Shown in pieces: positions 11,953 to 23,513 of a stretch of DNA of 64,000 nt (within the stretch, counting starts at the first letter, position 1; every line of letters starts with the position of its first letter). The notes under the pieces are model-generated. The model searched no databases. It was not told where the DNA came from and saw nothing but the letters and a program-made list of their open reading frames with translations. The stretch covers positions 2,914,001 to 2,978,000 of the forward strand of contig NC_050735.1 in the NCBI RefSeq assembly GCF_014529535.1, read 5' to 3'. The position numbers and the translations under genes are program-made. The DNA is from Bradysia coprophila. Its lineage: Eukaryota > Arthropoda > Insecta > Diptera > Sciaridae.

Positions 11953-13880
11953 ATGGAGATCGATTCATTAACCCCATCCGTTGCTAAACAGAAAAGGAAA
12001 CAAAAAAAGAAAACGAAAACCATTTCGAACGAACGAACGGCTGAAGACACTGCAAAGGAGACATCTCAGCCAAAACAAGAATCCGAAGAAAAACTTCAGC
12101 AGCTGACTGAATGTCTTCGAATAAGTGATTGTGAAATTCTGACGAATGGAGACAGTGAGAAGCACAATAACAATGTGCCCTGTGCCAATCAGTCTTGTAC
12201 AGATGAACAGAATAGTTGTAATAGCCAAAGTGAGATCAATGTCGATGAGACTATTAATTTAATTAAAGAAAACCATACGGAACCGACGCACAACAATAGT
12301 ATAGAAACAGTTTGTAATGGAATAGCACACACATCACCATCACACGAAATGCCATCGACGAGTTTTGCATGTCGACAAATTGAGCCGATGGCTACAGCGT
12401 CTGCCGACAGTACAGGCAGCACAGTGAATAATCCAATACCCGAACAACAGGACATTGTCTACAAGGTTTACGAAAGTGAACTACAAATGCCCGATATTAT
12501 GCGACTCATTCAGAAGGATTTGTCGGAACCATACTCCATTTACACGTACCGATATTTCATTCATAATTGGCCAAAGCTATGCTTTCTGGCAATGCATGGC
12601 ACAACATGTGTCGGGGCTATCGTATGTAAGTTAGATATTCATCGGCAGCAAAGCAAACGCGGCTATATTGCTATGTTGGCTGTGGACAAGGACTATCGAA
12701 AGCTTAAAATTGGTACCAATCTAGTGGCGAAGGCGATTCAAGTAAGTTGGCTTTGATTGGTGCATGTTAAAGATATGTTTGTATGAGTGCTTTAGTTATC
12801 GTGTCGTTCCGTCTGTCCTTAGTTCTTGAGAGCTTGCGGATGTAATCGAAAACTGTAAGCAACTTAGAATGCACTGTTCATTTTTAAAATACAGTTTCTA
12901 CTGTAAGTCTGCTACAACACCCATACCGGCCAAACTTTCAAAACTCACTCTCCCTGTCTCCGACACCAATGAAGCATTTTTCGTATTTTAAATTCGTTTT
13001 CAATCGAATCGAATTTGTAGAAAGAACTAAGGGTGACATATTTTTTGGATTGAATGGGACTAAATTTTATGGGATTAGATGGTCTAAATGGATAAATGAG
13101 ACTCCTGAAGACTAATCATGAATTTTGAGTTCTTTTAAATATCTGAAAGACCATAACGGAGGCACTTCGATCTATTGTTATTTTAGAGAAACAGATAAAA
13201 CATTACGGGAAAATTTGGGAATTTTTGGGAATTTAATTCTCTATAGTAAGTCCGGTTTTAGTCCAGGAAGGGCGGCACCTCTCGAGAAGGAAGCCGATTT
13301 CTAACTGAAAATCTTTAACCAACAGGACCTGTTTCTTAAATAAGGAATGAGGTCAGGTTTCTTGAACCTGACTCGACCTAAACCTGACTTTTTTTTAATT
13401 TAAACTTGTCCTGAATCAACCTGAAATCTGATTAGACCTGTCAACATTAAAAGTTTGTAACAAAAACTTACCGTAGGTAACACTGGGTCGCGTCAGGTCA
13501 ACGTTAAATCAGGTCAGTTTTAGGTAATTTTAATGAGAAATCCGAACATGACCGGAAACTTTTCAGGTCGACCATTTAAGGCATAGGTCTTAGGCCAAAA
13601 TCGACCTGTTCTGGCTTATTTCCTTGTAGAAAATTCTGTCCTTAGTATAACTCAACTGTCATCAGAATCACAGTGCGATTCGTCTAAGTTGATTGAACTC
13701 GTTTTATTCTTACAGGCGATGCTAGTTTACAATGCTGATGAAGTCGTTCTGGAAACGGAAATCACAAATATCCCAGCCTTGCGATTGTACGAGAATCTTG
13801 GTTTTGTGCGGGACAAACGATTATTTGGCTATTATTTAAATGGAGTGGATGCATTGCGACTGAAGTTGTGGTTCAGATGA
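11953..13880 (+). CDS. NAA30: NAA30, catalytic subunit of NatC N-terminal acetyltransferase
   Basis: Two exons, 11953-12741 and 13716-13880 (phase 0, donor GTAAGT, acceptor TTACAG), give 317 residues. Residues 1-165 are a low-complexity polar region rich in N, S, T and E with a lysine-rich start. From about 167 on there is a compact GNAT fold with the NAA30 sequence pattern: [14 protein letters not shown], then [14 protein letters not shown] and the acetyl-CoA loop KLKIGT (about 249-254), and after the intron [10 protein letters not shown]. NatC acetylates N-terminal Met followed by a bulky hydrophobic residue, co-translationally on ribosomes, with NAA35 and NAA38. The length is close to animal homologues, and the disordered N-terminal half is also usual there. 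The 974-base intron holds low-complexity repeat material at 13300-13625. Confidence 0.88.
13300..13625. repeat. Low-complexity CCTGAC/GACCTG-rich stretch
   Basis: In the NAA30 intron, the words CCTGAC, GACCTG, CAGGTC and AACCTGA recur many times on both strands in an otherwise AT-rich setting. The design resembles families A and B (a short word iterated with drift), but no convincing terminal repeats or duplication were found. Confidence 0.4.
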
Positions 13881-14411
13881 GATCGATTACGTACTTCGTT
13901 CGTGTAACATATAATTAAAATTGCGACACCTTTAGCTCTAAACTAAATCTAAAACAAAACAAAAAATTGATTGGTGTGATCGAATGGACAATTTTTTTAT
14001 TTAATTTTCGTTTTTAGTTTGTTCCATTATATCTCGTATTGTTCGTTAAATTGATTCGGATTGTATTTTCTTTTCTATTTTCTTCGGCTTTTACCATCCG
14101 TGCAATGTTCCGATTGTAAAAATCATTAGTCACATTTGCAATTCGGAAACATTTTGGTTTTTTTCCGAACAATTAAGCTATGAGTGAATTATAAATTGTG
14201 CGAAATTATTTGTTTAAACAATTAGATGGAAATAGAAACGATACTGCACTGATGATGTGAATATTATATTCGGATTTGGAACCTATTTTTGGTTTTGCTT
14301 GCCTTGGATTTCCGTTATAAATTTGATTTGATTGAAAAGAAAGGAATTTTTTACTTAATTATTCCACCAGCAACGCTTCATTCATTGTAATGCACTGTAT
14401 TACTAATACAG

Positions 14412-14840
14412 TCATCTCAACCAAGCGTCTCGACCTTGTCTTACAGCGAATTTCATCGGTATTATTCCAATCAGAGAGAAACTACTTCTAATGTTAATGG
14501 AGATTATGGAACTCAAATTAAAAGTGACTTCAAATAGGCAAGCGCAAGGGAAAGTAATCCTAGCTATTGTGAGGCTGTACATCATATGCATCTGACCGAA
14601 ATTGTGACATAGTCGATCTATCAGCTTAAAAATTTCGACATTTTGTCTCAAAATTGGTTTTGACCAAGGTGTGCCATCCACCGAATCAAATTTGCGAAAA
14701 TTCGATACAAACGTCATATCCGTCAAACCCTTCGTTAAAAACAAAAAAATGGCATATAAACTGACGCCATCTGTTTCCACACTATATCTACCTTGGTTCC
14801 GACCTTCAGGGATAAAGTTATTCCTTGCAACATCGAAATA
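14412..14840 (-). CDS. Hypothetical open frame, unrecognised
   Basis: A - strand frame is open from just after a TAA at about 14841 down to a stop at 14412 (about 142 residues, first true ATG well inside). It has two hydrophobic stretches and an even residue composition, better than most chance frames here. No family was recognised. It could be one exon of a gene, a decayed gene or a transposon piece; the position between NAA30 and the receptor cluster gives no clue. Confidence 0.2.
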   Translation of the reverse strand, partial: YFDVARNNFIPEGRNQGRYSVETDGVSLYAIFLFLTKGLTDMTFVSNFRKFDSVDGTPWSKPILRQNVEIFKLIDRLCHNFGQMHMMYSLTIARITFPCACLFEVTFNLSSIISINIRSSFSLIGIIPMKFAVRQGRDAWLR

Positions 14841-15538
14841 TTAGAATTCTTCTGTGAACCAGGCGTTTCAATTGAACTCGAGCGAACGATAAGTTTACGT
14901 TTTTACTTCACGAAATTTTGTTAAATAAAAAGTAGCGCTCGACTATAGCAGCCCAACTCTGGATTTGATGTTGCTTTTACAATTTACAGACAACAGACTG
15001 TAGTGTTTCGCACAGAGTCATAAGGTATGTTGATACCATTTTGACTGTTGGACCCAAAAGGCAACGAAAGAATCTTGCCAAAAGTTGATTTTGCCCTAAG
15101 ACCGAAGTAAGAAATAACTGTTAGACAAAATGTACGGAGACGGAGAGGATGCCACTAAATCTTGAATAGCTTGGTATGGTAGAAAAAAATCTTTCTTCTA
15201 CAGCTGCCACGTTAAAAAAATGACGCCAAAGTTAGTAAGAGCAGTTTCATTTTAAACGAAATCTTCAAAAATGTCAACTTTTACGCATTTTTTTTCTAAA
15301 ACGAAGGGTTCTGCAGCAGCATTTAGAAAAAGCGCTACGTCTACAACTACTATTAAAGCGAAGTGTCCCAAAAAGTAAATAAATAGTGGCATTTACAGTG
15401 TTCACAAAACAGTTTCTGATTAATCGAACCAATATCAAAATCCCATACTCGATTGTTCCATTGAGTTAATACCTTTAAATAAGCGATAAAAAACCATTAA
15501 AATTGTATAAGCTCGGTTCTATATACTGTATACACAGG

Positions 15539-15576
15539 ACGCAATCGCGAAAACTGTTTTCACCCAAGACCATCAC
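15539..15576 (+). promoter_or_regulatory. Conserved upstream motif of gustatory receptor 1
   Basis: ACGCAATCGCGAAA followed within 30 bases by ACCCAAGACCATCAC, about 160 bases before the ATG. The same pair occurs before all four receptor genes at 136-174 bases. It is probably a core promoter or chemosensory enhancer element, although common descent of young duplicates could also explain part of it. Confidence 0.45.
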
Positions 15577-15698
15577 CAAATTCAACTACAATTTTTACAA
15601 TTTCAGTTCTGTTGCACAGTCGAAACGGAGAGGCACTCACCATTGAATCAAAACATTTATTACCACTCTACAAATCACATTAGCTTTTGTTGTGTACT

Positions 15699-18545
15699 AT
15701 GTCGCTGGAAAATACGTGGACTCCATTGCTATACACATTTTATTTTTTGGGCCAGAGCCCATTCCCTTCAACTTCAACAATTTCAAAAAGCTATTTCAAA
15801 CGATTGCTCCTCAAACTACCCATTTTAATAGTTTTTTGCGCTAGCATGTATGTGACCATCCATTTCTTCAATAAAGAATTCTATTTTGCATGGGGGAATG
15901 AAGGACTAGATGTTATTAGCTTTCTATTAATTCTCAGCTCACTGATGACGAACCTCGTCATCACATGCCGGTCTCTGTTTCGCGGATCGGTTTGTGTTCA
16001 GCTTCAACAGTCGTTCAGTGCATTAGAAATGGAATTTCAGAAATTATTGCCGAATAGAAATGTTCAATTTGGGAAATTTCGTACTGTTTTTTTGATGAAA
16101 TTCTTCGCTGTCCTGATTTTATATTTCGTTTTAGTATTTGCGATGTCCATGTCTCGCATTAAGGCAGAATATTCTCATACAAGCTTAGTGGTAGTGTTGG
16201 CTTTTATCAACGATTTATGTGCTCTTCAAGTCGTACTGTACGTTGATTTAACCAAATTCTTCTTGAAAACGATATCTCACACATTCCTCAATATTGACGG
16301 CGCGGAAGCCAAATGTGTTAGAGAGGCAGTAATTAGAACAGAATTGCTACTATCAACCAAAAAGTGTTATTTGAGCATCTCTAAAACCGTCGATAAAATC
16401 AACGAACATTTTGGACCTTTCCTTTTGGCCTACATTGTGCAACAATTCCTGGCGGTTTCGTATGATATTTTTTGGGTGTTTGTTAGTAAGCTCAGTGCTG
16501 GACTTTGGCCGAGTCTGGGTATGTAAAATTTCGAATTGGTTTTTGTTATGGATTTTTATCTAAAATTTACAATTCAGACAACGGTTCTGTTCTCCTGTGC
16601 GATCTTTTAAGTCTCTTTCTTTTATTGAATTCTTGTCATAAAATGAGTTTTGAAACGCAAACAATTCGGAGTTTCCTGTACGAAGATGATTATTTAATAC
16701 GTGGGGATGGTCAACGGTTCCTAACACTAATAATAAATCAACCGATGAAAATTACCACCATGCATTTTTTCGATTTAGATCGATCGTTCTTCGCTGCGGT
16801 AAGTATTGGTTTAAAAGAAGGCACTTCTTAGGTAAACTCAAATAAACTTTAAACGTTCTACAGGGAGGGAAAAATAAAATTCGACATTTTTTCTGTTTTG
16901 AAAGTTGTTGTACTTTGTAAATGATTCCACACAAAATTCAGAAAATTAGAATCTACACACAAAGAATTTCGAAAACCGGCTCATTTTCTCTTTCTGTGTT
17001 TTACTTGAGTTTCTGATTTCTCCATATAAAAATACATGCAAAATTAAATTGTTTTGATGTTGGTATTGCTCAAATTCAATTATTAATTACCAAATATTTC
17101 GTCTCATTATCTGAGACATTATAAATGGTACAATGGCAACACTGGAAACAAAAAAAGCAAAATTTCAGAACATTTATACATTTGGCCTTACAAACTTAGT
17201 ATCACATACCCTACGGGTTCATACTCGTATAAATTACGTCCGTCGTCAATACGTTCTTTAGAACTTCTACATGCAACGTCCTTTTTCTACAAAACAAAAA
17301 ATGGTTTCATTTCAGATAAATATCAAAAAAAAACTTTTTGACTTTAAAACAACTTTAAACAGAGTTTTTTGATCGACTTTTACCTATTAGCATCAGACGC
17401 ACATTACAGATCATTTCACTTATTTTTACATTTGCAAACCGCCACTCATGACAATTAAAATAATTCATTCAGGAACGAATAGAAACTTAACTGCTTAGAG
17501 CTAACAGTTTGTTATGACTACCATGTACACATCCATCCCTTATCTACATCAATAAGAACATCAACGTATCAAATTGTTGCATGTGTTGGACAAGTACTTG
17601 CATTCTTGTTGTTTATTCAAAGTGTTAGCATTGGCTTTAATTTATCTAAGAACATATTGACGACGTATATTTTTATACGAGTACAGTGAACGACATCTCA
17701 AATGTCTCACTGTCAAATTTTTCTGAGAATTTTATTGTGTCATTGCAAATTCACAATGACATTCTCTGAAAAAAATGGACAGTGAGACATTTGAGATGTC
17801 GTTCACTGTATGAACCCGTAGGGTATGTGATACTAAGTTTGTAAGGCCAAATATATAAACGTTCCGAAATTTTGCTTTTTTTATTTCCAGTGTTACCATT
17901 GTATACCATTGATAATGTCTCAGATAATGAGACGAAATATTTGGTAATTAATAAATGAATTTGAGCAATACCGACATCAAAACAATTTAATTCCTGTTCA
18001 CTGCTCATCTAATTAATTAGTCCACTAATTAATACCAGACGACATGCAAAATTCACAAAAAACCAGTAAACCACGAAACAGAAAATGTGTCGGTTTTCAA
18101 AATTCCGCGAGTGTAGATTTTCCTTGTTCAACGAAATTCTTGTGGAACCAATTACATGCTACATCCATATCCATATCAACTCCCACCTTACAAAACATGT
18201 CAAAAATCACTTTTTGCTTCCTGTACAGTTGTATTTGTTGCACATTTTGTTAACAAAAGATACAGAAATATGATCGTTTCACTCACATGTAGAAGAGGAT
18301 TGAAGAAATGCACCTTTCTTATGAGTTGTGGAACGAATAGAATGAAATGAAACAATCAAAACCCACAAAAATTAAAAACTTGAGTTTAGTTTATTTGGAC
18401 TATATCGTTTCTTTCTTTTGTTTCCTCTGTTTATTGAACTCACTTTGTTTATTTGGACAAATAATCTAAAATTTTCCGTCAATTACAGTTAACAGTTGGA
18501 GGTATTACGACGGCTATTGTACTGGTTCAATTTCAGAATTATTGA
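15699..18545 (+). CDS. Gustatory receptor 1 (insect 7tm_7 family)
   Basis: Exons 15699-16518, 16578-16798 and 18489-18545 (phases 1 and 0) give 365 residues. There are seven hydrophobic segments and the insect chemoreceptor topology (N-terminus inside). The end carries the receptor-family signature: LDRSFF, then, across the last intron, TAIVLVQFQ, corresponding to the TYxxxxxQF motif of gustatory receptors. Exon lengths 820, 221 and 57 are identical in the next two genes. The start ATG is the one aligned with paralogue 2; an ATG 12 bases upstream is in frame but not conserved. The receptor acts as a ligand-gated cation channel in taste neurons; the ligand is unknown. The last intron is 1690 bases, against 152 and 61 in paralogues 2 and 3, because of a long inverted repeat (16930-18135). 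Confidence 0.85.
16930..18135. repeat. Long imperfect inverted repeat in the last intron of gustatory receptor 1
   Basis: Arm 1 (about 16930-17263) and arm 2 (about 17645-18135) are inverted copies of each other: the AAATTGTTTTGATG, CATACCCTACGGGTTCATAC and ATTGACGACG blocks recur in mirror order. Arm 2 contains a 125-bp MITE (17684-17808) and about 45 further bases that arm 1 lacks. The spacer is about 380 bases. A transcript of the intron could fold into a long hairpin. Confidence 0.65.
17684..17808. mobile_element. Mariner-type MITE with TA duplication
   Basis: Near-perfect inverted ends starting CAGTGAACGACATCTCAAAT, flanked by TA on both sides (17682-17683, 17809-17810). The uninterrupted target, ...GAGTATGAACCC..., is preserved in arm 1 of the surrounding inverted repeat, which proves the insertion. 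CAGT ends and a TA target are typical of Tc1/mariner. Confidence 0.75.
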
Positions 18546-18800
18546 AGGCAATGTACGCAAAAAAAATCGTTGTTGAATGAAGGCTTGCTATCACTGGAAC
18601 AATTATCAAATCTGTTACTTAATCCAAGTAAATATTTTCATCAAATTTAAATACAACTTTTCACCATACGCTTGTTTTGACATGCTTTTTTATAATAATA
18701 GCGACGATGTTGGTGGAGTTTTTATTTATTTCGTCGTTGTCGATAACAGATGGCGTAAGTAAAGGTACCCTAAGGATAAATCATTATAAAGCGGCACGTA

Positions 18801-18973
18801 CAGTCAGAGGCAGTATTGCAACATGAATTTTCTTCAGCTGTTTTTCACGGTTAAAGCTGCTACACGCACGCGTGTTGGAGTGGTAGACCTGTAGAAAGAC
18901 GTATAACAGTTTAAATTGTATATGTGAATAAGCTGAAAAACAGCTGAAGCAAATTCACGCTGAATTTTCACTG
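18801..18973. mobile_element. Mariner-type MITE (CAGTYRGA ends), copy 1
   Basis: Bounded by TA (18799-18800 and 18974-18975). Inner mirrored blocks TTCTTCAGCTG and CAGCTGAAGCAAATTC and a central CACGCACGCG are shared with the copy at 22855-23047. Confidence 0.6.
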
Positions 18974-19464
18974 TAATCTATGTATCTCATAATTTGTAAT
19001 CAACCATACTACGTTGTACAGATTGGTACTGAAATAGTGAAAGTATTCAAAGTTAAATCGGGTTTTCCTACCGTACGACCGGTGCAAGATACCGGGAAGC
19101 TTTAGATTCCAGCTTTAAATGATTTCACTTTCGAGCTGAGCTTGCTAAAAAAACGATCATTTTGTACAACCACACCTCTGTTTGTGAAACAGAGCTATGG
19201 TATAACCTAAATTTTACCTTTTCGACTGTTTCGGGACTCATTTACATCACTCTGAAAGTCTTACTGTGTTTTGACCAGTTTTTCTTTTTTTAAAGAGGGA
19301 AAAACTGCGAGGAGTTGAATAACCGTTATGATTTATAAAAGTGCTCAGTTGTGTATGGTATTATAAGCGATAAGACGAAAACATCAAAATTGTATATTTA
19401 AGTGAGTGCTCTCTGGTTATATAACTATACACATACTGTATTGCGTTAATAAGTGTTACTAAAA

Positions 19465-19500
19465 ACGCAGTCGCACTTTCGTGTTTTACCCACGACCATC
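19465..19500 (+). promoter_or_regulatory. Conserved upstream motif of gustatory receptor 2
   Basis: ACGCAGTCGC plus TACCCACGACCATC, about 174 bases before the ATG; one substitution in the first block compared with genes 1, 3 and 4. Confidence 0.45.
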
Positions 19501-19638
19501 TGTTGCAAAGTGCGACTACAATTTCTACATCCAGTTCAGTTCTGTTGCATATAAATAGTCGTAACGTGTGTCTCTTATAAAACTAAATCAAAACTTTCGT
19601 TTCATTACCACTCCACAAATAACATTAGTTTTTGCGTT

Positions 19639-20955
19639 ATGTCGGTAGAAAATACGTGGACTCCATTGCTATACACATTTTATTTCTTGGGCCAAAGCCC
19701 ATTCCCTTCAACTTCAATAGCTTCGAAAAGCTATTTCAAACGTTTGCTCCTCAAACTACCCATTCTCATTGTTTTTTGCGCTAGCATGTATGGGACCATC
19801 CATTTCTTCAACACGGATTTCTACTTTGCATGGCACAACGAAGGACTTATTGTTATTCACATTTTATTAATTCTGAGCTCAATAATGACAAATCTGGTCA
19901 TGACAAGCCGGTCTCTATTTCGCGGTTCTGTTTGTGTTCAGCTTCAACAGTCGTTCAATGCATTAGAAATGGAATTCAAGAACTTATTGCCGAATAAAAA
20001 TGTGCAATTAGGGAAATTTCGTAATGTTTTTTTGATGAAATTCTTCACTGTGCTAATTTCATACATCGTTTTAGTATTCGCTATGACTATGTCTCGCATT
20101 AAGACAGAATATTCTCACACAAGTTTCATGATAGTGTTGGCCTTTATTAACGATTTGTGTGCTCTTCAAGTCGTATTGTACGTTGATTTAACCAAATTCT
20201 TCTTGAAAACGATAACTGGTACATTCCGCAAGATTGCCGGTGAGGAGGCCAAATGTGTTAGAGAAGCAGTTATTAGAACTGAATTGCTAGTATCAACCAA
20301 AAAGTGTTATTTGAGCATCTCTAAAACTGTTGATAAAATCAACGAACATTTTGGACCTTTCCTTTTGGCCTACATTGTGCAACAATTCCTGGCGGTTTCG
20401 TATTATATTTTTTGGGTACTCGACAGTAAGTTCAGTATAGGACTTTGGCCGAGCATAGGTTTGTAAAATTTGGATTGCTGTTTGCTATGGATTTTCTTTC
20501 TATAATTGTAACGTTCATTCACCAGACAACGGTTCCGTCCTCCTATGCGCACTTTTAAGTCTTTACTTGGTATTGAATTCTTGTCATAAAATCTGCACTG
20601 AGACGCAATCAATTGGGAGCTTTCTCTACGAAGATGATTATTTAGTACGTGGGGATGGTCAACGGTTCCTAACGCTAATTATAAATCAACCGATAAAAAT
20701 TACCACAATGGACTTTTTCAAATTAGATCGATCATTCTTTGCTAGCGTAAGTAAATTTTAGTTAAAAACCTTTTAGCAACGGCTAGTCATTATAGTCATC
20801 TTGTTTATCGATAACGACAACAAAAATAAGCGATGACCCTTGGCTAGTGTTGTACATTTACATCAAAGTTTTTGTTAAAACCAAGGAAGCAATTACAGAT
20901 AACTATTGGAGGTATCACGTCAGCCATTATGCTGGTACAATTTCGGGACAATTGA
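19639..20955 (+). CDS. Gustatory receptor 2
   Basis: Exons 19639-20458, 20526-20746 and 20899-20955 give 365 residues. It is the youngest duplicate of receptor 1: most of exon 1 is nearly identical at the nucleotide level, including long runs around the ALLYTFYFLGQSPFPSTS-type start and the TKKCYLSISKTVDKINEHFG region before the penultimate membrane segment. The end has LDRSFF and TSAIMLVQF, the receptor-family tail. Introns are 67 and 152 bases, so the long last intron of receptor 1 is the derived state. Seven membrane segments. Variation against receptor 1 is spread over loops and the first membrane segments. Ligand unknown. Confidence 0.87.
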
Positions 20956-21304
20956 ATGTATACCGAGAAATCGGATTGAATAAAGGGTATTGGAAATATC
21001 ACTTGTTTCTTGAGTGGTTTTCCCTAAGCAACCGAGTCTCAACCAATCGCAAATCTGAGATACCATACCGTCCTAACTCATTAGGACATTTCAATCTTTT
21101 TTCACTTTGAAGCGGGGATCGTTGCCCATCAAAAACATTTTCTATAAAGCTGCACGTGATTGCTGACTCGACCTATCATCTCATTATCTACAAATTTACA
21201 GCATACATCGCACTCGATTAAAAACGTTAAGCAGCGCTAATTACATTTAAATGCTCTTTCTGCTTTAATATGTACTGGCATTAAACAAGATAAACTTTAC
21301 AAAA

Positions 21305-21341
21305 ACGCAATCGCAAACACCACCCTTTACCCACGACCATC
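21305..21341 (+). promoter_or_regulatory. Conserved upstream motif of gustatory receptor 3
   Basis: ACGCAATCGCAAA plus TACCCACGACCATCTG, about 146 bases before the ATG. The surrounding sequence is much more diverged from genes 1 and 2 than the motif itself. Confidence 0.45.
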
Positions 21342-21450
21342 TGCTCCTAATTCGATTGTAATTACTAAATCTAGTTTAGTATAGTCGTGTAGTCGAACCG
21401 TGTGTTTCTGAAAATAAAACGATTCGCAAAATCTAAGTTTAGAGTATAGT

Positions 21451-22669
21451 ATGTCGCTAGCAAATGCATGGAATCCATTGCTCTACACATTTTATTTTTT
21501 GGGACAAAGTCCATTCCCTTCAACTTCAATAGATTCAAAAAGCTATTTCAAGCGATTGCTTCTCAAGTTACCAGCTTTGATTATAATTTGCGTTAGCGTG
21601 TACGCGACCGTTCATTTCTTTAACAATGATTTCTACATTGCATGGGAGGAGCGAGGACTTGATGTTATTCAAGTTTTGTTAATTCTGAGCTCACTGATTA
21701 CGAACCTTGTCGTTGCATATCGATGTCTCTTTCGAGGCTTATTATGTATACACCTTCAACAGTCGTTCAGTGCATTAGAAATAGAAGTCCAGAGCTCATT
21801 GCCGAGTAGAACTCTACACTTGATGAAATTTCGTAATGTCTTTTTGATGAAATGCGTCACTATGGTGATTCTTTACGCCGCTTTAGTATTTGCAATGGTT
21901 ATGTCTCGCGTTAAGAAAGAATATTCGACCACAAGTTTAATGATAGTTTTAGCCTTCAATATTGACTTCTGTGCTCTTCAAGTCGTGCTGTATGTTGATT
22001 TAATTAAATTCTTCTTGAAAGCGACGACTGACACTTTCCGCGATATTAACAGTGACAAGGCCAAGTGTGATAAGGAGGCCTTTGCCAAAACGGAATTGTT
22101 AACATCAATCAGAAAATTGTATTCGAGTATCTACAAGATAGTTGGCAAAGTCAATGAACATTTCGGGCTCATTCTTTTGACCTACATCGTACAACAGTTC
22201 CTGGTGATTGCGTATTACGTTTTTTGGATACTTTTGAATAAATTTAAAATGGGAATTTGGACGAGCATGGGTTCGTAGAATGTCGAATTGTTTTTGCTGC
22301 GTAATATTAGATTTGATTTTGAACTAACAGACAATACCTTCGTACTTGCATGTGCTACTATAAGCCTTTTCTTCGTATCGGATTCATGTCATCAAGTTTG
22401 TGTTGAAGCTCAAAAAATTGGAAGCTTCCTCTGTGAAAATGATTACTTGATAAGAGAAGAAGGCCAAAGATTACTGACCCAAACGATAAATCAACCGATG
22501 CAAATTACAGCAATGGAATTTTACAAATTAGATCGATCATTCTTTGCTGCGGTAAGCGGCCGTTATACTATTTTTTAGATTGTTGGACACTAGTACCTTC
22601 TGTCAATTACAGGTAACAGTTGGTGGTATTACGACGGCTATCATGCTGGTTCAATTTCAGGATTATTGA
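21451..22669 (+). CDS. Gustatory receptor 3
   Basis: Exons 21451-22270, 22331-22551 and 22613-22669, the same lengths as in receptors 1 and 2, give 365 residues. It keeps the family features: LLYTFYFLGQSPFPSTS at the N-terminus, NEHFG before the sixth membrane segment, LDRSFF and the TAIMLVQFQ tail. It is clearly more diverged from receptors 1 and 2 than those are from each other. The second loop (residues about 120-135) differs most, a usual place for functional change. Introns are 60 and 61 bases. An AATAAA at 22762 lies 93 bases after the stop. Confidence 0.87.
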
Positions 22670-22761
22670 AAAGTACACACTGAATAATGGCTTGATTATG
22701 AGAGGACACGTGAGCCCTCGTATCTGTTAGTTGATTTGATCTAAGTTTTTCAGCAGATTGA

Positions 22762-22767
22762 AATAAA
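22762..22767 (+). terminator. Poly(A) signal of gustatory receptor 3
   Basis: AATAAA 93 bases after the stop codon and just before a MITE. Confidence 0.5.
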
Positions 22768-22854
22768 AATTTTAACTTTGTTTTGACTTTTGAGATGTGC
22801 TCTCATATAATCCAACATCAGATTGTAATACTTTATAGTTAGTCGTTGTCGCTA

Positions 22855-23047
22855 CAGTTGGAGTTGGAGGCAGTGAAATTTCAGCATTAATTTGCTTCAG
22901 CTGATACACACATACAATCAAAACTGTTGATATTTGTTTATACGGTTGAAGTTGCTGCACGCACGCGCGTGGTAGTGGTAAAGCCGTACATTGTTTGTGT
23001 GGATCAGCTGAAGCAAATTCATGCGGAAATTTCATTGCATCCGACTG
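22855..23047. mobile_element. Mariner-type MITE (CAGTYGGA ends), copy 2
   Basis: Ends CAGTTGGA / TCCGACTG with TA on both sides (22853-22854, 23048-23049) and mirrored GCTTCAGCTG blocks. A related copy lies after gustatory receptor 1 at 18801-18973. Confidence 0.65.
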
Positions 23048-23377
23048 TAATATATGAATACCTAAATGCGAAAAGCGACGTGTCACATTAGTGAATCATA
23101 AGAATAATGAATTTTTATTCGTAAACATTGAGAAGAGTCAGACTGTTCGAAACGAAGTTAAATGAACAAAATTTCATTTTTCTTATAATTCTCTAAACTA
23201 ATATATACCCTTCCTGTATTTATCTATTCATCATTCAAAGAAGTATGTACGTCCAGTATGATGTACAATTCTTGCAACTCACAAATCATGAAAAAAAACT
23301 CTGCGTAAAACAATTTCTCATTATCTTTGTAAATATTTACCAAACATCGATCATTGCAGTCAACCAGCACGCGTCTC

Positions 23378-23410
23378 ACGCAATCGCAAACCGATGACAA
23401 CCCACCACCA
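23378..23410 (+). promoter_or_regulatory. Conserved upstream motif of gustatory receptor 4
   Basis: ACGCAATCGCAAA plus CCCACCACC, 136 bases before the ATG. Outside this block the upstream region shows no visible similarity to the other three, which argues for selection on the motif. Confidence 0.45.
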
Positions 23411-23513
23411 ACATTACCGATAACATTTTATTAATAAATTTGATTTCAATCGAAACGAAACAGTCACAATTTAGTCGACGCCTTGCAAATATACCAATAA
23501 ACAAAAGCAAATT

